From Anaspis maculata (Eukaryota; Arthropoda; Insecta; Coleoptera; Scraptiidae): 64,000 nucleotides of DNA. Numbering within the stretch: position 1 is the first letter of the stretch; every line of letters starts with the position of its first letter. A program made the translations under genes and the position numbers. Below the pieces are notes generated by a model. The model was given only the letters and a program-made list of their open reading frames with translations, searched no databases and was not told the origin of the DNA. Positions 24,769 to 34,897 of the stretch are shown here, piece by piece. Location of the stretch: NCBI GenBank assembly GCA_949128115.1, contig CASBRS010000033.1, positions 1 through 64,000 on the forward strand. The letters run 5' to 3'.

Positions 24769-24784
24769 GATACCATATGGTATC
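24769..24784. repeat. 16-bp palindrome GATACCATATGGTATC, internal copy
   Basis: Second exact copy, preceded by cagcgcccagt, which resembles the terminal CCGCCCA. It lies just upstream (minus-strand sense) of the transposase start at 24735, so it could also act in the element's promoter. Confidence 0.9.
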
Positions 24785-25128
24785 ATCGAATAGCTCGAGC
24801 TATTGGGCCGTTATAAAAAATGCTTTTCCGAAAACAATTACATCAAAACAATCTATGATCACTACTGTTTGCCATACACCAAGCAGTATAAAAAAAAATC
24901 AAAATTTACCAGTGAAATTTACTTACGCCCAGCGGATGTCCATGTTTTTTAGGTTTGTCAGCTGACTGTGGAATATAGGCACTCACTATAACACAAATTC
25001 GCGTCTTGCAGGCCTGCCAACGGTATCAGCGGATAGCAAATTTCAATCTGAACCAAGTAAAGTTGGTGCTGCGCGCTATTTGCATTAAGATGGAAAAAAA
25101 GAGCCCAGAATTTGACACAATGTCAGCT

Positions 25129-25144
25129 GATACCATATGGTATC
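25129..25144. repeat. 16-bp palindrome GATACCATATGGTATC, right subterminal copy
   Basis: Third exact copy. It directly abuts the right terminal inverted repeat of the piggyBac element (cgtgggcggtaatggg, then TTAA). Confidence 0.9.
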
Positions 25145-27060
25145 CGTGGGCGGTAATGGGTTAAGGTACCAGAGCACGAGAACGTACTAGACATCATTCC
25201 AGATAATCTTTCGGGAGTAAGTTGAAAGCTAACAGGCACCAGTACGGAGAATCCGAAGTTTGGCCTGTCGGTGGAGTCACTCCATCTTTTTGGTCAAATC
25301 GTGCCAAATTTCAAGTTTAAAATTAATCTCTTTTTCCAAAATCATTCAAAACCATGCCCATAGTTGTGATATGGCGTGAAAAGGGATGAAAATATTTTAT
25401 TTGTGGATAACAGTCAAATTGATGGTACACAAAGTGTGGACCTTTCCGGCTCAATGATATTAGTGTAAACGATCGTTCCGCCTCAAAATACACACGCGAA
25501 CAATCAATAGGCTTCGTTTTGGTAACCTATTGTCAAACTTCTCACATTTTTCAAAAACTGTCAAGTTGCTGAAGGTACCAGAGCACGAGAACCTTCTAGA
25601 CATCATTCCAGATAATCTTTCGGTATGAAGTTGAAAACTAACAGGCACCAGTACGGAAAATCCGAAGTTTGGCCTGTCGGTGGAGTCACTCCATCTTTTT
25701 GGTCAAATCGTGCAGAATTTTGAGTTGAAAATCAATTTTGTTTCTCAAAATCATTCAAAACCATGCCCACAGATGAGATATGGCGTGAAAAGAGACGAAA
25801 ACCCTCGCGAAAACCTATTTTTGTGGATAACGGTCAAATTGATGGTACACAAACTGTGGACTTTCCCGCCTCATTTATATCAGTGTAAACGATCGTTCCG
25901 CCTCAAAATACACACGCGGACAATCAATTGGCCTTGTTTGGGGAAACTATTGTCAAAGTTCTCACATTTTTCGAAAAAAAAACTGTCAACTTGCTGAAGG
26001 TACCAGAGCACGAGAATCTTCTAGACATCATTCCAGATAATCTTTTGGTATGAAGTTAAAAACTAACAGGCACCAGTACGGAGAATCTGAAGTTTGGCCT
26101 GTCGGTGGAGTCACTCCATCTTTTTGGTCGAATCGTGCAGAATTTTGAGTTGAAAATCAATTTTGTTCTCCAAAATCATTCAAAACCATGCCCGCAGTTG
26201 AGATATGGCGTGTAAAGAGACGAAAACTTATTTTTTGTGAATAACGGTCAAATTTATGGTACACAAACTATGGACCTTACCGCCTCAATGATTTCAGTAT
26301 AAACGATCGTTCCGCCTCAAAATACACACGCAAACAATCAATTGGCCTCATTTTGGGAACCTATTGTCAAACTTCTCACTTTTTTCGAAAAACTGTCAAG
26401 ATGCTTAAGGTACCAGAGCACGAGAACGTACTAGACAGCATTCAAGATAATTTTTCGGGAGTAAGTTGGAAGCTAACAGGCACCAGGACGGAGAATCCGA
26501 AGTTTGGCCTGTCGGTGGAGTCATTCCATCTTTTTGGTCAAATCGTGCCAAATTTCAAGTTTAAAATCAATCTCGTTTTCCAAAATCATCCAAAACCATG
26601 CCCATAGTTGTGATATGGCGTGAAAAGGGATGAAAATATACTATTTGTGGATAACGGTCAAATTGATGGTACACAAAGTGTGGACCTTTCCGCCTCAATG
26701 ATATTAGTGTAAACGATCGTTCCGCCTCAAAATACACACGCGAACAATTAAATGGCCTCGTTTGGGGAAACTATTGTCAAAGTTCTCACATTTTTCGAAA
26801 AACTTTCAAGTTGCTGAAGGTACCAGAGCACGAGAACCTTCTAGACATCATTCCAGATAATCTTCCGGTATGAAGTTGGAAACTAACAGGCACCAGTACG
26901 GAGAATCCGAAGTTTCGCCTGTCGTTGGAGTCACTCCATTTTTTTTTTTTGGTCAAATTGTGCAGAATTTCTAGATGAAAATCAATTTTGTTTTCCAAAA
27001 CCATTCAAAATCATGCCCACAGTTGACAAGTGGGATGAAAAGAAATGGAAACCAATTCAT

Positions 27061-28280
27061 TCTTGTAACGGTTAATTGAAACTACAGTGAAACGTCTTTT
27101 TCCAAGATAAATCTCGTTGTAGGTTGTACACATGTAATTTTTCCAATGGCTTCATCAGGACTGGCGTATCGGAGCATTCGGCTTCAAAATACAGATTTAA
27201 ATAGACAAACAACCTCAATCAGAGAACATCCTTTGGATTTTCTGAAATTTTGAATCTCTGACTGAACTAAGAGTCAACAAAAAACACAAACTGACTCTTG
27301 CACATTTTAGTAACATTGATTGAACGTGGGGTCAAATTTGCAGTTCCCAAAATTTGAATAAATCCTCTTCTACATTAATAGAAACGGTACTTCGGTTTTT
27401 TTCAGATTTTTTTTCTGGAAGACGGTGAGGTTTTGTTTTCAAAACAAAACTGTCGAAAATGGAGCAGAAGATGAAACTCATTGTTTATTATACACACTAA
27501 GTAGGTAATATTGGCGTAACAGAGCATTTGGCTTCAGAAGTCAAAATACAGATTGATAGAAGCATTCGGCCTCAATCAGAACCGGTTGATTTTAGCAAAA
27601 ATTTGAATTATTTATTGAACGAGACAACAAAGGAGATGGTGACATGCAAATCATTGGAACATTTTTTAAGTCTGGGTTTCAAGTTTACAATCTCCCCTTT
27701 TTTGAATTCAGTTTGGACGCTTATGCGTCTTCAAGTCTTGACGGGCCTCCATCCGTCCCCACAGCTAAATTGTAGAGCCCGGCTTCTCTCAAATCATACA
27801 TTGAACCTTGAGGAAGCAGAGTTCCAAACGAAAACATTCTCTCACAAAGGGCAAAGTTGAATGCTAATTGGTAAACTCCAGGACTATGTGCCGAAGAACA
27901 CCATTGGCTTGTACATGCTTCCACCATCATCAGCTTCTGCGTTCCTGATATCTATTCCATCCCTTGAGCTCAACTTGCGGGATTTTACGTGTTGTCCCCT
28001 ACTGCTTATGCAACCAGTAATTGCAATGAAATAGGAATTCCCCTTATTTCTGATACAAGCGACCGCACTCCACCGTTGTTGCTGTTCGACTGCCAACAAG
28101 CTGAATCGTCCCCAAATGGCTGAAATTGGTCTGGGGGCGCTGTTCCCTGCCTTGAGGCCATTGATACCATAAGATGTAAATTTAGGATCGCCTCTTTTGG
28201 CCTCATGAGGCCGGAGGATCGAAAATGAGGCCGAAGTATTTTATTAGATGTAGGCTTTTGAGGTGGATGGATACTTTTGA
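27061..28280. other. Array 2 downstream flank, no gene seen
   Basis: The first ~200 bp (to about 27260) is a very diverged array 2 edge: cttcaaaatacag and gaattttgaatctctgac recall 15200-15310. Open frames around 27530-28100 occur on both strands without a recognisable domain. The stretch 28190-28225 (ttttggcctcatgaggcc, then cgaaaatgaggcc) matches the segment before the TA tract at 14721. Confidence 0.5.
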
Positions 28281-28290
28281 CATATATATG

Positions 28291-28367
<77 letters not shown>
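28281..28367. repeat. (TA)n microsatellite
   Basis: About 85 bp of nearly pure TA, preceded by tatatatgtatg. It is probably length-variable between individuals and could stall assembly. Confidence 0.97.
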
Positions 28368-28369
<2 letters not shown>

Positions 28370-28499
28370 CGTAGAGTTCAAAAGCAAAAATGGTATACAG
28401 CAAATAAAAGAAAAAAGTATCAAATTTCAACATCAAGTGCCGCTATCCAGTCAGTTGCGTCCTCACAGGCTTGGTGTGTTTCCATTTTGTTTCCGTAAA

Positions 28500-28990
28500 A
28501 CGTCTAATGAGGCAATCTAACACGATAAGGTCCATAGTTTGGATTGGGTGTCCGCAGTCACATCCTGGCTCTTCCGAGAGTCCCTATTTATGCTTGAAAA
28601 CCCCTATCTCCCATGGCCGGTTCTGATTCGGTTCAGTTTACACCACAAATGCCTGTCTAGTTCAAATCCTGCAGGTTGCATTTATTCGGGCCTCCGATCA
28701 GATTCAGTCTGTCTGGATTTGTTCTTGACCATTCGTTCATCCAGGCCGTTTCTGTGTCGAAGTTTTGTTCCAAGAGCTCGTTTGTCAAACTCCACGTTGA
28801 TCTTCTTTTAGTCTCGTTCGTCTTGTGCAGTCTGGGTGGACTGGCAATTGATGATTGTGGTGGCATTTGAACCATTCTTTTTTTTGTGATAAGTTTTCTA
28901 CGGATCTCAGGAGGGGCGATGTTGGACAGAACTGGTGAAACGAAGCAACCGAGTTGGATCAACTTGGTGTCGAGATCCATTTTTTCTTCA
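28500..28990 (-). pseudogene. Jockey/RTE-like non-LTR retrotransposon fragment (pol C-terminus)
   Basis: The minus strand encodes in one frame SNIAPPEIRRKLITKKR, PRLHKTNETKR and WMNEWSRTNPDRL. In a second frame it gives GFELDRHLWCKLNRIRTGHGR, and in a third LSEEPGCDCGHPIQTMDLIV. In order these correspond to the C-terminal region after reverse transcriptase in many arthropod non-LTR elements: the PPEIRRK motif, the LNRIRTGHGRC motif and the final CxCG...H zinc knuckle. At least two frameshifts and a stop break it. The 5' portion with the endonuclease and polymerase is absent, and no poly-A tail or target duplication was located. Confidence 0.75.
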
Positions 28991-29948
28991 ATTTTCGCAC
29001 AAGTAGTGAGAACAAAAATAACCAACAAACCAACATCAGATCGACAGTGACGTTCGACGATATGATTGTGTAACTGGTTGTATGTGATTGGCTGTCCGCA
29101 TTCCCTATGCCGTAAAACTTGAAACTTGACGACTTCTACGGTAAGGGAATAAATCACGGGATTATTCCCTGTCAATATAAACGTTTATATTCAAATGCTA
29201 CCCCTGAACTTTACGGTAAGGGAATAAGTTACCGGTTACGGCCAATATAAACCAGCCTTAAGCTTGACGACAAGATCAACAACTTTACCGTTTGTCAAAT
29301 CGAGTGTCAAATAGACTGAAAATCACGAGTTTCATGAAAATTGTGGTGAAATTATGCCCATTACTGTGAAAACTGTGTTTGCGCCTCAGCTTGTGTCTTG
29401 AACAATAACGTCCAGTGCCCATTTTAAAGTCCTTGAGAGTGCCATCAAGAACTCGCTTCTGGGAGAAAAAATGGGCAGAATAGGTGCTGGGCATGTACCC
29501 CATAACGTTCAGTTTTGCGGAGAAGACGTGAATCTATTTTCAAAAACCACATAATATGGAAGCATTGTGAACTATTCCTGGTTTTTAAAAGAAGTACCCA
29601 CACTCTGGAAGGCTGGAAACGATGGGAAGCTGAACCCTCCTAATTTTTGTGGGGATGGGATTCATCGGCGTTAATACTTGATTTCACTGCTCAGGACATC
29701 GTACTGGAACAAGAAATTTGCGGAACTTGTGAAAGGTGAACTACATCCACTCCATATTTGCAATTTGCAAAGTCGATTTCGGTAAATTTTTCATTTTTGA
29801 CAGCAACAGTCAACACACCATCACACCAACATAACCTATCTTTCGAAGCCAGACGCTCAGGCGCACACTAGGCAGTTGGACGTGAAGTCTACAATGCCAA
29901 ACTGTGAAATTTGCCCAGCCTACTAGAATCACGGTACAAGTGAACCTA
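28991..29948. other. Intergenic, no gene recognised
   Basis: Contains a degenerate direct repeat near 29125-29245 built on acggtaagggaata and caatataaac. A minus-strand open frame of 72 codons (29285-29503) shows no domain. Confidence 0.4.
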
Positions 29949-29951
29949 CTA

Positions 29952-30770
29952 CAGTACGTTTTTTAATTGAAAAACCACCAACGTCGCATTCTACCCCCAA
30001 AAGAACAACGGCAACGCTGTCTAGTGTGAAAATTTAGGAATATTTTTGACACTGTTGAGAGTACAGACGGTCTGCAATTATTCAGGTTATTGCCGCACTT
30101 CACACTGACACAGGTTTATGTCAAAAAAATATGCTGTGTGAAGTTTGTAGATAATTTGCGGTGCCCGTGAATACTGCGATCGCGCTAATATCCTTGTCGT
30201 CATTATCAGAAGTTCCAGTGGCAACCTCATGTGCATCACCAGCTTCATCTTTAAAGTCTGAAGCAGAAGAATCAGCCAATTCTGCATCCGATGGGTCGGA
30301 TTCTACCAAACTTATTATACTTGGTGGAATGTCCTTGATGCTGAAATTCCCCATGTCTCTGTCCCAGACTCTATGAATCAATTTTCTGGAGTGAGGGATA
30401 TTTTTTTTTTGCCACTGTTCTGCTGAAAAACTTGACAAGTGCCTCTTGCCAAAGGTTTGCGACACAATTTTTATCTTCTGTTTCGACCGTAATAGATTCA
30501 ACCAACGATATTTCCAACTCGCGTTTCAATTTCTCGGCATACTAAGTATTTATGTCGGGAAATACTCAGGAAAGACCGAGGGAAAGACCAAGCCTTGTCA
30601 AAGCGGCTTTTTGAGTTTTGAATTTGAATGACCTAACGGGCCTGACACCCCTGACATTTTTTCTTATTTGACCTAACGTCAACATAACAACATTAATCGT
30701 GCAACAGGAATTTTTTTCTTCTACCAACTGAAAGCAACAGGTGGTGGTTTTTTGATTAAAAAACGTACTG
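29952..30770. mobile_element. 819-bp element with Tc1/mariner-type ends
   Basis: It starts CAGTACGTTTTTTAAT and ends ATTAAAAAACGTACTG. The inverted ends are about 29 bp (29952-29980 and 30742-30770), continuing into AAAACCACCA with one or two mismatches. TA flanks both sides (29950-29951 and 30771-30772). The CAGT start plus TA duplication is the signature of Tc1/mariner elements. A minus-strand frame of 126 codons (30121-30501) lies inside, with an acidic Ser/Asp/Glu stretch. It does not resemble a Tc1/mariner transposase, and no DDE motif is seen, so the element is probably non-autonomous. Confidence 0.75.
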
Positions 30771-30772
30771 TA

Positions 30773-32154
30773 TATCAGTGATCATGATTATCAGCCATCA
30801 GTGACAGGTTACATTTCCAAGGTGATGAAATAATTCAAAAGGTAGAACTAGGTAGCTAACTGTTGTGATATCTCAAGAATGTAATGCCAGACAAGCTCAG
30901 ACCCAATGTGCCACCTGAGGACTTCCGATCAAAATCATCGACCAATAGTCTAAATTTCTGCTTTGGACATGATGATGAAATTACACAAACTTGATTGAGG
31001 GCTTTTACTGCATCTGTGTGTCAAATAACAACCCCATAATATCTTCAATTTAGAGCTTGGGCAGACCAGCCGAGCAACGGCATTCTGCAACCATGCATTG
31101 TTGGCAGAACAGTTCAATCTGCACGATCACATATCAAATGATTGTGAAACTAAAGAAAAAATCGATCAAGTCCAGCGACCATCCAGGAAAAATAACTTGG
31201 ATACACACATCACAATAAAGCACTGCGGTTCAAGGTTCAATAAGGCGCTGTAGAACCTCATCCATCAGAACATTAAGTTCCATAGAGAGAAGGTTGTTTT
31301 TCAACCAAAATTATCCAGAAGATTGGACGAAAAATGGTTGGAGAATATCCAAGAACCAATTACCGATTGTTTAAAAAATATTTGGTGGAAATCGGTTCAC
31401 GGGTAGAATATCTGGCGGGAGTTCTTATTATTTGCACTTCAGGGCCCCAAACGACATGTGGAATGAGGCTTCAAGCCCTTAAAAAGGGCAGGTCCGGAAT
31501 ACACCTGACAGCACAATAGTTCTGAAGACTGAAAAGACGAGAGGGGGGCTCATTGGGACTCCAAGAGACACTCGTAGACACCAGGGAGCCATAGGTCTTC
31601 AACTAACCCAAGAAAACACAACGGCGTCGCTTGGCCTGGAACGGCAAAATCTGATCGTCACAAGTTAGTGGGGGCCCCATCGGGGCTTTGAACGGCAGTA
31701 AGAAAACATGGGGCCCTGGTACCGAATCATACAAGGGAACTGGACACATTAGAGATTGAACGTAGGTATAGGTACCTACGCCAAAACGGGATGGGCATAC
31801 TGGAGTTGCTAAAGCTACAGAAAACACAAGGGGGTTCACGGAGCCCCCCAAAACGATACTTGAAGACACAAAGGATTGGAGCGCACTGTTGTCTTAAACG
31901 ATAAAAGAAACCACCGAGATCTGCCTGCATCCATAATCATTCTGTCACTTTGACATAGATACCAGGGATCACGATGGATACGTCAATGTAACAGAAACGT
32001 ACCGGTTAGGTTGCTAAGAAAATTGAATAGGCCAAAAGTCGAGCAACAGGCAAGCCCGGCTGAATTCGGCCAGGCCAATCTTTGAAATATCATAGCGCTC
32101 GGCTGAGGAATGATGGGAGACTCCAACTTCAGCATTGGTTTGATTCTTGGTAAT
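30773..32154. other. Intergenic, no gene recognised
   Basis: Several open frames of 60-90 codons occur on both strands, none with a recognisable domain or initiation context. It is the left flank of the BEL/Pao insertion (target GTTGC at 32155-32159). Confidence 0.45.
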
Positions 32155-32159
32155 GTTGC

Positions 32160-32559
32160 TGTTGAATATTCGCGAAAAATTAAGTGGACTGTATAATAAA
32201 AATGAAAATGAACTTACCAATGCAGTCAGTCGGATGATATGATGCAAAAAAAAACAAACAAACTCACTGGGCAACACAAAGGGTGGTAAAAGGAAGGAAG
32301 GAAAAACAGGAAATGAGTTTAACTTAAAGGATCTTCAAAATGTTCAAAAACAAAACTAAAATTTACTTGTAAAACTATAAAACTTCTAATCGAAATTGAT
32401 TAAGCGGCGGCGTTTTAATTTACGTGTGTAAGTACCAAAATTCGAACAACGATAACACGGAGCAAAAAAGGCGCTCTCGCATTAAAACTAAAGAGACGTA
32501 TTTCTGGTTGCAGAATTAAATAAATAAAGTAATACAGGTGGTTAGGGATGGCCCCAACA
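32160..32559 (-). repeat. 3' LTR of the BEL/Pao element
   Basis: 400 bp, TG...CA ends in element orientation. It differs from the other LTR by a few bases, such as a one-base indel at the aaaggatcttc/aaaaagatcttc site and A/G changes in aaactaaagag and caggtgg. Confidence 0.95.
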
Positions 32560-32570
32560 TTCCCCCCCGC
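32560..32570 (-). promoter_or_regulatory. Polypurine tract of the BEL/Pao element
   Basis: On the minus strand, GCGGGGGGGAA directly precedes the 3' LTR start. Position and purine content fit the plus-strand primer for reverse transcription. Confidence 0.8.
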
Positions 32571-32638
32571 GTTGAACAAATAAAGAAAATAAAAATGAGG
32601 AGCAAAATTATTTACAAATAATGAAAATTTAGTCACCT

Positions 32639-34897
32639 TCACTGAGAAGGCAAAGGACACAGCTTCACAACAGGACGCTTGTAACTACCCCTCGAGGTAC
32701 GGACCAGAGCCACGCGTGCAACGCCATCTTTACCCGGGTAAACCGCCTCCACTCTTCCTAGCGGCCACTCAAGCGGTGGTGACACGTCACTCACCACAAC
32801 AACGATGGCTCCCGGAATTACTGGGTGGCTAGGCGTATTCCATTTTTGCCTCGCCTGCATTGTATGCAGATATTCGATACTCCAACGCTTCCAAAAGTTC
32901 TGCACAATAGAGTCCAGCAACTGGGAACGATCCAATCGGTTGATAGGAAGATCCGTGACATTACGCGATGGCAAAGATCTCAGCGGCGTCGATGTAAGGA
33001 AATGCGCGGGAGTGAGAGCCGTCGGTTCCGAGGGATCCTCACTAAGACTGGTCAAGGGCCGAGAATTTAGAAGGGCTTCGATTTGAGCGAGAACGGTAGA
33101 AAATTCTTCGTACGTGAGAATTTGAGCTCCAACTACCCTGTATAAATGAGCTTTCACGGATTTGACAGCACTCTCCCACAGTCCACCAAAATGAGGACTA
33201 GATGGCGGGTTGAATTTCCAAGAAATTCGTTGTTCGGCAAGCTCATTGCCAAACTCAGCAATGAACTCATTGGATTTGAGGAAGGAGAACAACTCATCAA
33301 GCTGTGCGCGAGCACCTAAAAAATTCGAACCGCAATCCGAATACAAGGTGGAGCAACAGCCACGACGAGAAAGAAATCGTTTCAAAGCGGACATGAAACA
33401 AGCGGTGCTCAGGTCAGAAGCCAACTCGAGATGCAAAGCTTTGGTGGTCATGCACACAAACAAACACAAGTAAGCCTTTTGTGATTTGAAACCTTTTCCA
33501 CGCCGTAAAGAAATATAGAAAGGGCCGGCATAGTCGACTCCGGTGTGGAAAAAAGCCTTCGACGGTCGGACCCGATAGCCAGGTAAATCACCCATAAGAG
33601 GAAAAGTCGGTTTGGGACGAACACGGAAGCATAAGTTGCACATGCGTACTCGTTGGCGAACAACTGATCTAGCGGACAAAATCCAATACTTTTGGCGGAG
33701 AAGCGACAACAGAAGGTTCGGACCCGTATGAAGATTTGTCCGGTGATGATAATCGATGATCAACATCACAAGTCTATCCTTTTTTGGAAGAAGAATGGGA
33801 TGGCAATGATCATAGCTGATTTCTGCATGTCGCAAACGGCCTCCAACACGGATCACACCATCAAGCAAAAAAGGGTGCAGCTTTCTCAACTGCGAAGAAC
33901 AAGGCTCATCTCTCTTCAGACGTTCGAGATCTGGAGCAAAATGTAGACTCTGAACCACGCGAATCAGAACCATTTCAGCCCTTTCCAAATCTGGCGCTGC
34001 AATTACATTCTCTTCAATGGACAAGATGTGACAAAATCTCAAGACGTAAACACATGAGCGCAACAGTTTGCTCCAGGAAGAACAATTTTCAACCAGCGAC
34101 AACAAGGGATGCGTAGTCTGGAAAACAGACAAAGTTACGGGTTTTTCTTCAGGCACCCTGTCCAAACCAGGTGATGTGAAAGGGACAATCGACCAATCAC
34201 TTTCTGGGGTGCTAGCCCAAGGCGGGCCAGAAAACCAAAGAGGGTGTTCTGAAAGCTGAGAAGGTGTCAAACCTCGAGATAAGCAATCGGCAGGATTCTC
34301 ACATCCTGGAATGTGATACCAAAACTGCGGAGACAAATTTTCTTGAATTTTCGTGATTCGGTTACTTACGAAAGTATTCCAGCGGTGCGGCGATGAATGT
34401 ATCCAACTCAAGGCAATAGTTGAATCCGAAAATGCAAAGATTTTTTTGAAACGGACTAGATTTTCGAACGTTTTCAAAAGAAATCGCATCAATTTGGACA
34501 GAAGAACAGCTGCACAGAGCTCTAACCTAGGAATGGAAACCACTTTCAAAGGTGAGACGCGAGACTTGGCACAAATCAGCGCATTGGTTATCCTTCCGGA
34601 GGAAGAAACGGAGTGTAAATAAACCACTGCGCCGAAACCCTTTTCTGAAGCATCGCAGAACCCTAGAAGGCAACTTTCAGATCCCTCGGAAACGTTTAAG
34701 TGACGAGGAATCGTCAGCTGCGATAAAGTCGACAACTGCTCTATAAAGGTCTCCCACATGGTCAGGATAGAAGCAGGAGGAATCTCATCCCAGTCGAGAC
34801 CCTCCTTCCACAACTCTTTGACAAGTAGCTTGGCTCCAAGAATCACTGGTGAAATTATTAATCCCAAGGGATCAAAAACACGAGCGATGGTGGACAA
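32639..34897 (-). CDS. BEL/Pao pol, C-terminal part (RNase H and integrase)
   Basis: 752 codons in a frame that overlaps the end of the upstream frame. Near the start is STIARVFDPLGLI, a motif typical of the BEL/Pao region between polymerase and RNase H. RNase H residues are visible: Asp82 in GFCDASEKGFGA, Glu126 in IPRLELCAA, Asp158 in FSDST. The integrase has an HHCC zinc-binding region (about 365-425, YHHRTN...CNLC) and a DDE core with Asp455 in GVDYAGPF, Asp521 in YSDCGSNF and Glu575 in FGGLWESAVKSVK. The end has the basic tail with WPLGRV found in BEL integrases. In an intact element this would be continuous with the upstream frame; the Met at its start is just the first in the open frame, not a real start. 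Confidence 0.95.
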   Translation of the reverse strand: MSTIARVFDPLGLIISPVILGAKLLVKELWKEGLDWDEIPPASILTMWETFIEQLSTLSQLTIPRHLNVSEGSESCLLGFCDASEKGFGAVVYLHSVSSSGRITNALICAKSRVSPLKVVSIPRLELCAAVLLSKLMRFLLKTFENLVRFKKIFAFSDSTIALSWIHSSPHRWNTFVSNRITKIQENLSPQFWYHIPGCENPADCLSRGLTPSQLSEHPLWFSGPPWASTPESDWSIVPFTSPGLDRVPEEKPVTLSVFQTTHPLLSLVENCSSWSKLLRSCVYVLRFCHILSIEENVIAAPDLERAEMVLIRVVQSLHFAPDLERLKRDEPCSSQLRKLHPFLLDGVIRVGGRLRHAEISYDHCHPILLPKKDRLVMLIIDYHHRTNLHTGPNLLLSLLRQKYWILSARSVVRQRVRMCNLCFRVRPKPTFPLMGDLPGYRVRPSKAFFHTGVDYAGPFYISLRRGKGFKSQKAYLCLFVCMTTKALHLELASDLSTACFMSALKRFLSRRGCCSTLYSDCGSNFLGARAQLDELFSFLKSNEFIAEFGNELAEQRISWKFNPPSSPHFGGLWESAVKSVKAHLYRVVGAQILTYEEFSTVLAQIEALLNSRPLTSLSEDPSEPTALTPAHFLTSTPLRSLPSRNVTDLPINRLDRSQLLDSIVQNFWKRWSIEYLHTMQARQKWNTPSHPVIPGAIVVVVSDVSPPLEWPLGRVEAVYPGKDGVARVALVRTSRGSYKRPVVKLCPLPSQ

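Larger units (their letters stand above)
23660..25160 (-). mobile_element. piggyBac element with internal deletion
   Basis: About 1.5 kb, flanked by TTAA at 23656-23659 and 25161-25164. Inverted ends share CCCATTACCGCCCA (one extra A at the left end). It was inserted in an array 2 monomer: intact sister monomers read gatgcttaaggtaccag near 19870 and 26400. The element carries three copies of a 16-bp palindrome. Its transposase remnant on the minus strand contains N- and C-terminal parts without the middle, so it could at most have been mobilised by an enzyme from another copy. Confidence 0.9.
15240..27060 (-). repeat. Array 2: tandem satellite, ~410-bp monomer, related to array 1
   Basis: About eighteen monomers once three insertions are removed. 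The landmark gaaggtaccagagcacgag recurs near 16585, 17002, 17411, 17820, 18241, 18651, 19061, 19471, 19881, 20291 and 20700. Read on the minus strand, each monomer holds gtgtgtattttgaggcggaa and then gatcgtttacact. That 13-base core and much of the surrounding frame (RPIDC.L.VY.E.ERSFTL) are shared with array 1 on the plus strand. Minus-strand frames of 60-80 codons recur but are often broken. The outer monomers (15240-15700 and 27060-27260) are more diverged, as is usual for array edges. Confidence 0.92.

Noticed and set aside
1..27060. CRISPR array
   Set aside because: Repeats are ~410-bp monomers without spacers, not short repeats separated by unique spacers.
28277..28498. Tyr/Ile repeat protein over the TA tract
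   Set aside because: Artefact of translating a TA microsatellite.
30121..30501. 126-codon minus-strand frame as a Tc1/mariner transposase
   Set aside because: No DDE/D motif and no helix-turn-helix; the acidic low-complexity stretch does not fit that family.
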